Shown here: positions 27,216 through 36,944 of the stretch, one piece after another
How positions within the stretch are numbered: position 1 is the first letter of the stretch
How the letters are laid out: each line of letters starts with the position of its first letter
NCBI GenBank assembly: GCA_027493405.1
Contig: JAOSKV010000034.1
Coordinates: 124,001 to 188,000 of the forward strand
Direction of reading: 5' to 3'
Length of the DNA stretch: 64,000 nt
DNA from: FEB-22 sp003105195
GTDB taxonomy: Bacteria; Pseudomonadota; Alphaproteobacteria; Rhizobiales; Xanthobacteraceae
Program-made: the position numbers and the translations under genes
The notes under the pieces: model-generated
What the model was told of the DNA's origin: nothing
What the model saw: only the letters and a program-made list of their open reading frames with translations
The model's database searches: none

Positions 27216-28454
27216 TTGACCGTACTTGCGCCCGCCCGGACGGACGACCGGCTGCAGGAGGCGGTCAGGCGCAATCCCCTGACGACGCGCCAGGGCGCCC
27301 TGGAGTTCCTGTTCGCCTCGCTGTTCCGGGGGCTCGTCTACCCGCAGATCTGGGAGGACCCCGAGATCGACCTCGAAGCGCTCGAGATCACGCCTTCGAG
27401 CCGCGTCGTGGCGATCGCCTCGGGCGGCTGCAACATCCTCTCCTACCTGATCGCCGACCCTGCGCATGTCACGGCGCTCGATCTCAGCGCCGCGCATGTG
27501 GCGCTGAACCGGCTCAAGCTCGCGGCCGCGCGCCAGCTCCCCGCCTGGGAAGACTTCCATCAGTTCTTCGGCGCGGCCGACGATGCCGCGAATGTCGAAC
27601 GCTACCGGCGCTACCTCGCGCCCCACCTCGACGCCGAGACGCGCGCCTACTGGGAAGGGCGCCGCGCCTTCGGCCTCGGGCGGCGGCGCATCGCGATGTT
27701 CACCCGCAACTTCTACCGCCACGGCCTGCTCGGCCGCTTCATCGGCCTCGGCCACGCGGTGGCGCGCGCCTACGGAATCGACCCGCGCGAGCTGCTCGCG
27801 GCGCGCTCGCTCGCCGAGCAACGCGCGATCTTCGAGGCGGTCCTGGCGCCGCTGTTCGAGAAGCGGCTGGTGCGCTTTGCGGCGTTGACGCGCCTCTCCC
27901 TCTACGGGCTCGGGATCCCTCCCGCGCAGTATGCGGCGCTCGGATCGCACGGCGCGCGCGACATGGCGGTGGTGCTGCGCGAGCGGGTCGAGCGGCTCGC
28001 CTGCGGGTTCAGCCTCGCGGAAAACTACTTCGCCTGGCAGGCCTTCGGCCGCCGCTATCCGCGCGAGGGCACGGCGCGGCCGCCCTATCTGCGACCCGAG
28101 CATTTCGCGGCCATCCGTGCCCGCGCCCACCGGGTCGAGGTGCGCAACAGCGCCTTCACCGAGCACCTGCAGGGCCGCGCTGCCGGCTCGCTCGACCGCT
28201 ATGTGCTGCTCGACGCGCAGGACTGGATGACGGACGCGCAGCTCGACGCGCTGTGGCGCGAGATCACCCGCACGGCGCGCCCCGGCGCCCGCGTGATCTT
28301 CCGCACCGCCGCCGAGCCGAGCCTGCTGCCGGACCGCCTCGCCGAGGAAGTGCTCGGGCGCTGGCGCTACGAGGCCGAGACGTCGCGCCGGCTCGCGGCG
28401 CGCGACCGCTCCGCGATCTATGGCGGCTTCCATCTCTATGTGCTGCGGGACTGA
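27216..28454 (+). CDS. btaA: BtaA: S-adenosylmethionine:diacylglycerol 3-amino-3-carboxypropyltransferase
   Basis: 412 aa from TTG 27216, preceded by AGAGGAG six bases upstream; the frame upstream would cross the Pho-like box. DUF3419 family. N-terminus VYPQIWEDPEIDLEALEI; SAM-binding region SGGCNILSYLIADP near residues 69-82 and VTALDLSAAHVALNRLKL; LLDAQDWM near 330. The enzyme moves the 3-amino-3-carboxypropyl group of SAM to diacylglycerol, giving diacylglyceryl-homoserine. Three bases before btaB. Peripheral membrane protein in studied cases. Confidence 0.9.
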   Translation: MTVLAPARTDDRLQEAVRRNPLTTRQGALEFLFASLFRGLVYPQIWEDPEIDLEALEITPSSRVVAIASGGCNILSYLIADPAHVTALDLSAAHVALNRLKLAAARQLPAWEDFHQFFGAADDAANVERYRRYLAPHLDAETRAYWEGRRAFGLGRRRIAMFTRNFYRHGLLGRFIGLGHAVARAYGIDPRELLAARSLAEQRAIFEAVLAPLFEKRLVRFAALTRLSLYGLGIPPAQYAALGSHGARDMAVVLRERVERLACGFSLAENYFAWQAFGRRYPREGTARPPYLRPEHFAAIRARAHRVEVRNSAFTEHLQGRAAGSLDRYVLLDAQDWMTDAQLDALWREITRTARPGARVIFRTAAEPSLLPDRLAEEVLGRWRYEAETSRRLAARDRSAIYGGFHLYVLRD

Positions 28455-28457
28455 ACC

Positions 28458-29105
28458 ATGACGGCGGCGGCCACCGCGCTGATGAACCGGATCTATCGGC
28501 GCCAGCGCCATCTCTACGACGCCACGCGCAAGTACTACCTGCTCGGCCGCGACCGGATGATCGCGGGGCTCGACGCCGCGCCCGGGGACCGGGTGCTCGA
28601 GATCGGCTGCGGCACCGGCCGCAACCTGGTGGTCGCCGCCGCGCACTACCCGGAGGCCCGTTTCCACGGGATCGACGTCTCGACCGAGATGCTCGCCTCG
28701 GCGCTGGGCGCCATCGCGCGCTCCGGCCACGAACCGCGGATCCGCGTCGCCCATGCGGACGCGATCCGGTTCGATCCCGGCGCGCTGTTCGGCGTGGCCG
28801 CCTTCGAGCGCATCTTCGCATCCTACAGCCTCTCCATGATCCCGGCCTGGCGCCTGGTGCTGGACGGGGCGCTCACGCGCCTCACCCCGGGTGGCGAACT
28901 GCACGTGGTCGACTTCGGCGGCCAGGCGGGCCTTCCAGCCGCCTTCCGCACGGCGCTGCGGCGCTGGCTCGCGGCGTTTCACGTGGCGCCGCGCGACAGC
29001 CTGGAGGCGGAGCTGCGACGGCGCGCCGCCGAAGCAGGCGCGACACTCGACTTCGAGCGACCCTATCGCGACTACGCGCAGCTCGCGCGCCTGCGCCTGC
29101 CCTGA
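28458..29105 (+). CDS. btaB: BtaB: diacylglyceryl-homoserine N-methyltransferase
   Basis: 215 aa. SAM motif I VLEIGCGTGRNL near residues 45-56, HGIDVSTEML (motif II), and a YSLSMIPAW segment typical of BtaB. It adds three methyl groups to make the phosphorus-free betaine lipid DGTS, which replaces phosphatidylcholine under phosphate shortage. It starts three bases after btaA, so the two form one operon. The end is followed by 65 bases and a convergent aminotransferase. Confidence 0.9.
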   Translation: MTAAATALMNRIYRRQRHLYDATRKYYLLGRDRMIAGLDAAPGDRVLEIGCGTGRNLVVAAAHYPEARFHGIDVSTEMLASALGAIARSGHEPRIRVAHADAIRFDPGALFGVAAFERIFASYSLSMIPAWRLVLDGALTRLTPGGELHVVDFGGQAGLPAAFRTALRRWLAAFHVAPRDSLEAELRRRAAEAGATLDFERPYRDYAQLARLRLP

Positions 29106-29170
29106 CGCTCCGACTTTGTGTTTATCGCATTTTCTCGCGTCGAACCGGCGGCCGCTTCGGCGAAATTGCT

Positions 29171-30352
29171 CTATGCGGCCTTGCGGCTCGCCAGGAAGTC
29201 GCGCATCCGGTCGAGCGCTTTCAGGATGTTCTCGGTGGAGTTGGCGTAGGAGAGGCGGACATAGCCCTCGCCGAGCACGCCGAAATCGGGCCCGCCGATG
29301 ATGGCGACGCCGGCGTCCTCGAGCAGCGCGGAGGCGAGCGCCTTCGCCTTCCAGCCGGTGCGCTTCACGTTCGGGAAGGCGTAGAAGGCGCCCTTGGGCG
29401 TCGCGCAGGTGACGCCCGGCAGCTTGTTCAAGCCCTCCACCACGACCTTCCGGCGCCGGTCGAACTCGGCCACCATCGCGTGCACGGGATCCTGCGGGCC
29501 CGTGAGCGCGGCGAGGCCCGCATACTGCGCGGCGGCGTTCACGCAGGAATGCAGGTTCACGGCGAGCTTGCGCGCATAGTCGTAGAGCTTGCCGGGCCAG
29601 ACCGCGTAGCCGAGGCGCCAGCCCGTCATCGCATAGGTCTTGGACCAGCCGTTGAGCAGGATCAGGCGGTCGCGGATCGACGGGTAGGAGAGCAGGCAGA
29701 CATGGGTCTCGCCGTCATAGACCATCTGGTCGTAGATCTCGTCCGACATGATCGCGACGTCGGGGAACCGCTCGAGCCCGGCGACCAGCCGGTCGACCTC
29801 GGCCTTCGGCGTCACGCCGCCGGTCGGGTTGGCGGGCGAATTGAGGATCAGGAGCCGCGTGCGCGGCGTGATCAGCTTCAGCGTCTCCTCGGCCGAGAAG
29901 GCGAAATTGTTCTCCTCGCGGATCGGCACCGGGACCGGGCGCGCCCCCGTGAACTCGATCATCGAGCGATAGATCGGGAAGCCGGGATCCGGATAGAGGA
30001 TGTCGACGCCCGGCTCGCCGAACATCAGGATCGACATGAACATGGTCGGCTTGCCACCCGGCATGATCATCACCTCGTCGGGCGAGACCGCGACCGCGAA
30101 GCGCTTGTGCAGGTCGGCGGCCACCGCCTCGCGCAGGGGCAGGATGCCGGTCGCCGGCGTGTAGCCGTGGTGGCCGTCGCGCAGCGCCTTCACGGCGGCT
30201 TCGACGATGTGGTCGGGGGTGCGGAAGTCCGGCTGGCCGATGCCGAGATTGACGACGTCGCGGCCCTGGGCGGCGAGCTGCGTCGCGCGCGCGAGCACCG
30301 CGAAGGCGTTCTCCTCGCCGATCCGGTCGAAGGCCGCAATGGTCTTGAGCAT
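29171..30352 (-). CDS. class I/II aminotransferase (aspartate-aminotransferase fold)
   Basis: 393 aa. PLP-binding motif NGWSKTYAMTGWRLGY holds the Schiff-base Lys near residue 234; NSPANPTGG near 170 and the substrate Arg in VRLSYANS near 370 are present. The family includes aspartate/tyrosine/alanine aminotransferases and the LL-DAP type; the exact donor is not set. ATG 30352 is used, with GGGAGGA eight bases upstream; a GTG one codon earlier is possible. Single gene, divergent from the CBS-domain membrane protein. Confidence 0.85.
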   Translation of the reverse strand: MLKTIAAFDRIGEENAFAVLARATQLAAQGRDVVNLGIGQPDFRTPDHIVEAAVKALRDGHHGYTPATGILPLREAVAADLHKRFAVAVSPDEVMIMPGGKPTMFMSILMFGEPGVDILYPDPGFPIYRSMIEFTGARPVPVPIREENNFAFSAEETLKLITPRTRLLILNSPANPTGGVTPKAEVDRLVAGLERFPDVAIMSDEIYDQMVYDGETHVCLLSYPSIRDRLILLNGWSKTYAMTGWRLGYAVWPGKLYDYARKLAVNLHSCVNAAAQYAGLAALTGPQDPVHAMVAEFDRRRKVVVEGLNKLPGVTCATPKGAFYAFPNVKRTGWKAKALASALLEDAGVAIIGGPDFGVLGEGYVRLSYANSTENILKALDRMRDFLASRKAA

Positions 30353-30500
30353 CACTCGTGTCCTCCCGGGACCGGTTCCTCTCCCGGGCCCGCTTTGCGG
30401 CGCAGTTCAGCGCATCTGTCCCGCGAAAGCAATTCCGGCCGAACCGCGCGTGGCCGCCCGGGTTGCCCCCCGGCGGCACCATGATGGTAGACTGCACCGC

Positions 30501-31848
30501 ATGTCGGCCTGGCTGGAAATCGCGATCGTCCTCGCCCTCGTGGTCGTGAACGGCTTCTTCGCCATGGCCGAGCTCGCGGTGGTGAACTCGCGCCGCATCC
30601 GCCTCCAGCAGCTGGCGGACGACGGCAACCGCGCGGCCGCCTCTGCGCTGAGCCTCGCCGAGGATCCGGGCCGCCTCCTGTCCGCGGTCCAGGTGGGCAT
30701 CACCCTGATCGGAATCTTCGCGGGCGCCTTCGGCGGCGCGACGCTGGGCGCCCGTCTCGGCGCCTGGCTGGACGCGGCCGTTCCGGCGCTCGCGCCGCAC
30801 GGTTCCTCGATCGCGTTCGTGATCGTGGTGGTCGCCATCACGGCGGTCTCGATCGTGTTCGGCGAGCTGGTACCGAAGCGGATCGCGCTCAGCGAGCCCG
30901 AGAGGATCGCGATCCGCGTGGCGCGGCCCCTCAACCTCTTCATCCTGGTGGCGCGCCCCTTCGTCTGGCTGCTGGAACGCTCCACGGCCGCGATCCTCGC
31001 GCTGATCAGGGTGCGCCCGAGGAGCCCGGAAGTGACCGAGGAGGAGGTCAGGCTCGCGATCGCCGAGGGAACCGAGGCGGGCGTGATCGACGAGGCCGAG
31101 GAGCGGATGATCCACGGCGTGCTGCAGCTCGCCGACCGTCCGGTGACCGCCGTCATGACGCCGCGGCCCGACGTCTACTGGATCGATCTCGCCGACGACG
31201 CCGAGACGATCGCGCGCGAGATCGCCGACTGCCCGTATTCGCGCCCGGTGGTGGCGCGCAACGGCGATCTCAGCAATCCGGTGGGCGTGGTGCAGAAGAA
31301 GGAGCTGCTCAACGAGATGATCACCGGCAAGGGCTTGCGCGTGGAGGCGCTGGTGCGCCGGCCCGTCTATGTGCCGGAGACCATCTCGACCATGCGGATG
31401 CTGGAGCGCTTCCGCGCGATTCCACTGCATCTCGCCTTCGTGGTCGACGAGTACGGCGACTTCGTCGGGCTGGTGACGCTGACCGACGTGCTCGCCGCGG
31501 TCGCGGGCGAGATCCGCGAGGAGCACGAGCCGCCGGCGGAGGACATCGTGCGGCGGGCCGATGGCTCCTGGCTCGTGGACGGCCGGGCGCCGATCGACCA
31601 GGTGATCGCGCGGCTCGACCTGCGCCTCGTGCCCATGGGCGCGTTCCACACCGCGGCCGGCCTCGCGCTCGAAGCGGCTGGCGCGGATCCCGACGGAGGG
31701 CGATTCCTTCACGATCGACGGCTGGACCGTCGAGGTCGTCGACATGGACGCCAACCGGGTCGACAAGCTCCTGTTCATTCCCCTGCAGCGCGCCGCCGCC
31801 GCCGCGCCTTCCGCCGAGGAGAGTCCATTGATTTCGCGCCGGCTTTGA
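30501..31848 (+). CDS. CorC/hemolysin-family CBS-domain membrane protein (one frameshift)
   Basis: DUF21/CNNM membrane domain over residues 1-190 (NGFFAMAELAVVNSRRIRLQ; ITAVSIVFGELVPKRIALSE), then a CBS pair (VTAVMTPRPDVYWIDL to LAFVVDEYGDFVGLVTLTDV) and a CorC_HlyC transporter-associated domain. The frame breaks in GAAGCGGCTGG at 31671-31681; removing one A continues as RLARIPTEGDSFTIDGWTVE and VVDMDANRVDKLLF to TGA 31846-31848. So about 449 aa, the usual size. The family handles Mg2+/Co2+ efflux or membrane stress; a haemolysin role is not implied. Confidence 0.85.
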
Positions 31849-31906
31849 GCGCATCCTCCCGGCACATTCGAAACGTCGCAGACACGCGAAGGCGGGCGGA
31901 GGAAGC

Positions 31907-33722
31907 ATGGCCGGCAACAGCAAGAAGACCAGTGGGCGCGGACGCAAGCTCCGCTCGCAGCTCTGGTTCGACAATCCCGACAATCCCGGCATGACGGCGC
32001 TCTATCTCGAGCGCTACCTCAACTACGGGCTCACCTCGAAGGAGCTGCGCTCGGGCAAGCCGATCATCGGCATCGCCCAGACCGGCTCCGACCTCTCGCC
32101 CTGCAACCGGCATCATCTCGACCTCGCCCACCGCGTGCGCGAGGGAATCCGCACGGCCGGCGGCATCGCCTTCGAGTTTCCGGTGCACCCGATCCAGGAG
32201 ACCGGCAAGCGCCCGACGGCGGCGCTCGACCGCAACCTCGCCTATCTGGGGCTGGTCGAGGTGCTCTACGGCTATCCGTTGGACGGCGTCGTGCTGATGA
32301 CCGGCTGCGACAAGACCACCCCGGCCTGCCTGATGGCGGCCGCGACCGTCAACCTGCCGGCGATCGTGCTCTCGGGCGGGCCGATGCTGAACGGCTGGTG
32401 GAAGGGCGAGCGCTGCGGCTCCGGGATGGCGGTCTGGACGGCGCGCGAGGAGATGGCGGCGGGACGGATCGACGCGCAGGAGTTCATGGACATCGCGGCC
32501 GCCTCGGCGCCCTCGGTCGGCCACTGCAACACCATGGGCACGGCCTCGACCATGAACGCGCTCGCCGAGGCGCTCGGCATGAGCCTGCCGGGCTGCGCCG
32601 CGATTCCGGCGCCCTACCGCGAGCGCGGGCAGATCGCCTACGAGACCGGCCTGCGCGCCGTCGCGATGGTGTGGGAGGACCTCAAGCCCTCCGACATCCT
32701 CACCCGCAAGGCGTTCGAGAACACCATCGCGGCCTGCTCGGCGATCGGCGGCTCGACCAACGCGCCGATCCACATCAACGCCATCGCGCGCCACATCGGC
32801 GTGAAGCTCGACATCGAGGACTGGGAGAAGGTCGGCTACGACGTGCCGCTGCTCGTCAACATGCAGCCGGCCGGGTTCTATCTCGGCGAGGAATACTACC
32901 GCGCCGGCGGGCTGCCGGCCGTGATGAACGAACTGCGCAAGGCCGGGCGCATCCACGCGGACGCGCTGACCGTGTCGGGCAAGACCATGGGCGAGAACGT
33001 GCGGCGGGCGAGGATCGCCGATGCGGACGTGATCCGCCCCTACAAGACGCCGCTCCGGGAGAAGGCGGGCTTCAAGGTGCTCTCCGGCAACCTGTTCGAC
33101 TCCGCGATCATGAAGACCAGCGTGATCTCCGAGGAGTTCCAGCAGCGCTACCTGTCGAACCCCGAAGGACCCGAACGCGTTCGAAGGCCGCGCCGTGGTG
33201 TTCGAGGGCCCGGAGGACTATCACCACCGCATCGACGATGCGTCGCTGAAGATCGACGAGAACACCATGCTGTTCATCCGCGGGACCGGACCGGTCGGCT
33301 ATCCGGGCGCGGCCGAGGTCGTCAACATGCAGCCGCCGGCGGCGCTGATCCGCAAGGGCATCACGGCGCTGCCCTGCATCGGCGACGGCCGGCAGTCGGG
33401 CACCTCGGGCTCCCCCTCGATCCTCAATGCCTCGCCGGAAGCCGCGGTGGGTGGCGGGCTCGCGCTCCTGAAGACCGGGGACCGCGTGCGCATCGACCTC
33501 AACAAGGGCACCGCCAACATCCTGATCGGCAAGGCCGAGCTCGCCCAGCGCCGGGCCGCGCTCGAGAAGCAGGGCGGTTACCAGTATCCGAAGAGCCAGA
33601 CGCCCTGGCAGGAGATCCAGCGCTCCATGGTCGATCAGCTCGCCGACGGCATGGTGCTCAAGCCCGCCGTGAAGTACCAGCGCGTCGCCCAGACCCAGGG
33701 CGTGCCGCGCGACAATCACTGA
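31907..33722 (+). CDS. IlvD/Edd-family sugar-acid dehydratase, L-arabonate/D-xylonate type (one frameshift)
   Basis: About 605 codons. [2Fe-2S] cysteines lie in SDLSPCNRHHLDL, TGCDKTTPACLM and SVGHCNTMGTASTMN, and the catalytic Ser in SGTSGSPSILNASPEAA. N-terminus WFDNPDNPGMTALYLERYL is characteristic of the arabonate/xylonate branch, not of dihydroxy-acid dehydratase. One extra base at about 33163-33168 breaks the frame between RYLSNP and NAFEGRAVVFEGPEDYHHR. The enzyme turns an aldonate into a 2-keto-3-deoxy acid. That step would feed a KDG-type pathway; kdgK and eda are 8 kb upstream. Active-site residues are intact. Confidence 0.85.
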
Positions 33723-33747
33723 GGGCGGCCGGCGCAGCCCAACCGCC

Positions 33748-34962
33748 TCAGGGTGCTGCAGGCTCCGGGCCGGCGGCGTCATCCGGTCGAATGACGCGGG
33801 CGGGCGCCCGTGGCCCGGGCGCCCGGGGCCCGGGCGACGCGATCGGGCTCGCGACACCGGCCGCGAGCTTGACCAGGTCCGCCTGGCGGTTCGCGCCGGT
33901 CTTGGCGAAGATGCGATGCAGGTGGGTCTTGACCGTCGACTCGGAGATCCCGAGGACGGGCGCGATCTCGGGCACGCCGCCGACCTTGACGATGGCGAGG
34001 AGCACGCGCAGCTCCGTGGGCGTGAGGTCGTAGAGCCGGGCCAGCACCTCGAGCGGCGGCAGGCCGAGCGTCGCCTCGCGCACGAAGACCGCGGCGACGG
34101 CCGCATAGGCGGCGCCCGCGGCGCGCCGCTCGCCCGAGGTGAGCGGCAGCACGTGGGCGAGCCAGCGCGCGCCGTCGGGACCCTCCAGCGGGATGGCGGC
34201 ACCTTCGGTCTCGATCGCGGCCGCGTCGCGGGCGGCCGCGAGCGCGGCTTTCAACGCATGGTCGGCACGCGTGCCGCGTGGCGAGAACCGGCCCTCGAGG
34301 CTGCGCACCGGCGCGCCGCGCGCGAGCAGGGCGCGCCCGCGCGCATTGGCGTGCACGATGCGCGCCTCGGCATCGACCAGGAACAGCGCCGCCGCGAGCC
34401 CGTCCAGCGTGTCCGCGAAGGCGGCGGCCTCGAGCTTCTCCCGCTCGATGAGCTTCGCGACCGCCACGGCGCGGCGGAAATGCGGCGCCAGGATCCGCAT
34501 GCGGCGGCGCGTCCCGGCGTCGACGATGCCGTGCCGCTCGTGGCGCGACACCGTGATCTCGGCATGGCCGGCGGCGGACTTGTCCAGGGTGGTCTGCACG
34601 GCGTCGAGATGGCCCTGCGGCCGCGCCCACTCCTCGTAGAAGCGCGTGCGGCGGAACTCCTCGAGCGAGATGAAATCCAGGTGTGCCGCGACCTCGCCGA
34701 TCTTCACGTAGATGCGGGCGAGCTGGGCGGCGGAATGCATCCGCGCGTAGGTCTCGCGGTACGAACGCTGGTAGTCCGGGTTGCAGCCCCAGGAGACGTA
34801 GAACCGGGCGCTCTGGCGCGCGGGCTCGTGCACGATCAGCGCCGCGCTGTGACCGCCGACGAACTCGCACGTCTTCTCGAGCAGGCCCGGCCACAGCGCG
34901 CGGTCGATCGCGGTGTCGTAGATCTCGCCGATGAGCTGCGAGATGCGAGCGGCTTCGTCCAT
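33748..34962 (-). CDS. LuxR-family regulator with PAS-like sensor region
   Basis: 404 aa from ATG 34962 (a TTG two codons earlier is possible). Residues 1-170 are of unknown sensor type. About 185-230 resembles a PAS core (GLAAALFLVDAEARIVHANA). The C-terminal HTH lies at about 318-380 (LTPTELRVLLAIVKVGGVPE, then LGISESTVKTHLHRIFAKTG). There is no receiver domain, so it responds to a ligand or redox cue, not phosphorylation. A repetitive Pro/Gly/Arg tail (GPRAPGPRAPARVI) ends the protein. Divergent from the TRAP transporter operon, which it probably controls. Confidence 0.82.
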   Translation of the reverse strand: MDEAARISQLIGEIYDTAIDRALWPGLLEKTCEFVGGHSAALIVHEPARQSARFYVSWGCNPDYQRSYRETYARMHSAAQLARIYVKIGEVAAHLDFISLEEFRRTRFYEEWARPQGHLDAVQTTLDKSAAGHAEITVSRHERHGIVDAGTRRRMRILAPHFRRAVAVAKLIEREKLEAAAFADTLDGLAAALFLVDAEARIVHANARGRALLARGAPVRSLEGRFSPRGTRADHALKAALAAARDAAAIETEGAAIPLEGPDGARWLAHVLPLTSGERRAAGAAYAAVAAVFVREATLGLPPLEVLARLYDLTPTELRVLLAIVKVGGVPEIAPVLGISESTVKTHLHRIFAKTGANRQADLVKLAAGVASPIASPGPRAPGPRAPARVIRPDDAAGPEPAAP

Positions 34963-35283
34963 CGTCAAAGCCCCGCCGATTGCACGCGATGCCGCCGTGT
35001 TAGCCGGCTTCTCCGCACGCGACTGTGAGCGATCTCACAGGTCGTGCCGAAAGCGCGAGCAGCGCGCGGCCCTGCCGTTGCAGCGGGCAACCGCTTCGTG
35101 CGTCGCGCAATACGCGGCGTCGTGCGCCGGATCGCGGCGCGAGATGCGCGGCTTCTTTTCACCCGCAGAAAGACCGCCGCGGATCGCACGATGCCGCAGG
35201 CGACAAAGGTTGACAGCCACGCCGCGGCAATCGGATGGTCGCGATCCAACAACAAGACGAACAGGCTCGAGGGAGGAGACGTG
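34963..35283. promoter_or_regulatory. divergent control region of luxR and the TRAP operon
   Basis: 321 bases without a gene. On the plus strand an exact TTGACA lies at 35210-35215, about 70 bases before dctP, but no good -10 follows at 16-18 bases. A GTGAGCGATCTCAC near-palindrome lies at 35026-35039 (GTGAG and CTCAC arms), just upstream of luxR. GGGAGGAG before dctP is its ribosome site. Confidence 0.4.
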
Positions 35284-36351
35284 ATGAGGAAGCGTTTCAG
35301 CGTTGCGGCACTGGTGCTCGGACTTGCCCTGGTCGGTACGTCGGCGGGCGCCCAGGAGACGATCCGCCTGCGGATCGCGTCCGGCCATCCGCCGGTCAAC
35401 ACCTACGTCAACCTGATGCAGAACTTCTTCGTGCCGGAGGTGACCAAGCGGGTCGCCGCGCGCACGAAGCACAAGGTGGAGTTCGTCGAGGGCTACGGCG
35501 GCGCCATGGTCAAGGTCGCCGACACGCTGGAAGGCGTGCAGTCCGGCATCATCGACATCGGCGGCTACTGCTTCTGCTTCGAGCCGTCGAACCTGCCGCT
35601 GCACGCGTTCCAGATCATGCTGCCGTTCGGCACCATGAGCCCGGTCATGAGCCTGAAGGTGGCGCGCGCGGTCTACGACCAGGTGCCGTACATGTCCAAG
35701 GTGTTCGAGGACAAGTACAAGCAGAAGCTGATCGCGCTGATCGCCGACAACGGCTACAACCTCGGCACCACATTCGAGTGGAACAGCGTCGCCGACCTCA
35801 AGGGGCAGAAGATCGCGGGCGCAGGCCTCAACCTCAAATGGCTCGAGTTCGCGGGCGCGACGCCGGTGCAGTCCTCGCTGCCCGAGGCCTACACGGCGAT
35901 GCAGACCGGCGTCTACAACGGCTGGATCATGTTCCCGTCGGGCTGGGTCAACTTCAAGCTGCACGAGATCGGCAAGTTCTACACGGAGATCGGCTTCGGC
36001 GCGATCACCTGGCACGGGCTCACCATCAACTCGGCGCGCTGGAGCCGGCTGCCGAAGGACGTGCAGGACATCATCCTGGAGGTCGCCAAGGAGTACGAGG
36101 CGAGGACCGGCACCGTGAACGAGGAGAACTATCCGAAGCAGCTCGCCGACCTCAAGGCCAAGGGCGCGGTGGTGCGCCAGCTGCCCGACACCGTGCGCCA
36201 GGAGTGGGCGAACTCGCTCGCCGCCTGGCCAGCGCAGAAGGCCAAGGAGCTCGACGGCCAGGGCCTGCCGGGAACGCAGGTGCTCGAGATCGCGCTCAAG
36301 GCGGCCGAGGATGCGGGCCACAAGTGGCCCGTGCGTTACAAGGTGAAGTGA
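35284..36351 (+). CDS. dctP: TRAP transporter solute-binding protein (DctP family)
   Basis: 355 aa. Signal peptide of about 24 residues (MRKRFSVAALVLGLALVGTS, cleavage after AGA). The mature part starts ETIRLRIASGHPPVNTY. The DctP fold shows the ligand-site region VADLKGQKIAGAGLNLKWLE near residues 163-182 and QTGVYNGWIM near 210. The usual carboxylate-clamping Arg is not plain, as the segment reads GQKIAGAGLNL. It delivers an organic acid or related ligand to DctQM. A strong hairpin follows the stop. Confidence 0.88.
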   Translation: MRKRFSVAALVLGLALVGTSAGAQETIRLRIASGHPPVNTYVNLMQNFFVPEVTKRVAARTKHKVEFVEGYGGAMVKVADTLEGVQSGIIDIGGYCFCFEPSNLPLHAFQIMLPFGTMSPVMSLKVARAVYDQVPYMSKVFEDKYKQKLIALIADNGYNLGTTFEWNSVADLKGQKIAGAGLNLKWLEFAGATPVQSSLPEAYTAMQTGVYNGWIMFPSGWVNFKLHEIGKFYTEIGFGAITWHGLTINSARWSRLPKDVQDIILEVAKEYEARTGTVNEENYPKQLADLKAKGAVVRQLPDTVRQEWANSLAAWPAQKAKELDGQGLPGTQVLEIALKAAEDAGHKWPVRYKVK

Positions 36352-36358
36352 CGGCGCC

Positions 36359-36383
36359 GCGGACGCGCCGGGCGCGCGTCCGC
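36359..36383 (+). terminator. hairpin between dctP and dctQ (attenuator or mRNA stabiliser)
   Basis: Perfect 10-bp arms GCGGACGCGC (36359-36368) and GCGCGTCCGC (36374-36383) with a five-base loop, followed by CCTTCTT. It lies eight bases after dctP. Such hairpins between binding-protein and permease genes lower downstream expression or protect the upstream message. Confidence 0.55.
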
Positions 36384-36404
36384 CCTTCTTCCCGGGGAGC
36401 GACC

Positions 36405-36905
36405 ATGTTCGATCGGCTGGCGAGCCGGCTCGTCCACGCGCTGCTCGCGGTGGCGGCGCTCACCGCGTTCGCGTTGAGCTTCCTGGTGGTGGCCGACGTG
36501 GTCGGACGGGTGGTCTTCAACAGTCCCGTCAAGGGCACGCCCGAGATCGTCTCGATGTCGATCGTGATCGTCTGCTTCCTGCTCGCCGGCTATGCGGTGC
36601 ACAGCGGAGCGATGCTGCGCGCCGACGTGCTGGTGGACGTGTTCGGAACGCCGGCGCGGCGCTTCGCCGCGATCGCCTCGGGGATCCTCGGCGCGTGCTT
36701 CTTCATGCTGATCGTGTGGGGCACGCTCGAGCCGCTGCAGCACGCCTGGTCGAGCGGCGAGTACGAGGGCGAAGGGGCCCTGCGGGTGCCGGTCTGGCCG
36801 GCGCGGGTCGTGATCCTGTTCGGCGCCGCCCTGGTGGCGGCGATCTATGTCGGCCAGGCGGTGAGCGCCATCCTGGCGCCGTGGGACGGGCGCGGGCGAG
36901 GCTGA
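36405..36905 (+). CDS. dctQ: TRAP transporter small permease (DctQ family)
   Basis: 166 aa with four membrane segments, usual for DctQ. Segment 1 FALSFLVVADVVGRVVFNSP carries the DVVGRVVF family motif; the others are IVSMSIVIVCFLLAGYAVHS, GILGACFFMLIVWGTL and VVILFGAALVAAIYVG. It forms the TRAP membrane complex with DctM. The ATG follows GGGGAG by six bases. Confidence 0.88.
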   Translation: MFDRLASRLVHALLAVAALTAFALSFLVVADVVGRVVFNSPVKGTPEIVSMSIVIVCFLLAGYAVHSGAMLRADVLVDVFGTPARRFAAIASGILGACFFMLIVWGTLEPLQHAWSSGEYEGEGALRVPVWPARVVILFGAALVAAIYVGQAVSAILAPWDGRGRG

Positions 36906-36944
36906 GCCGGGCGGAGGCGGGCGGCGCGGCCGCGCGGGGAGTTC

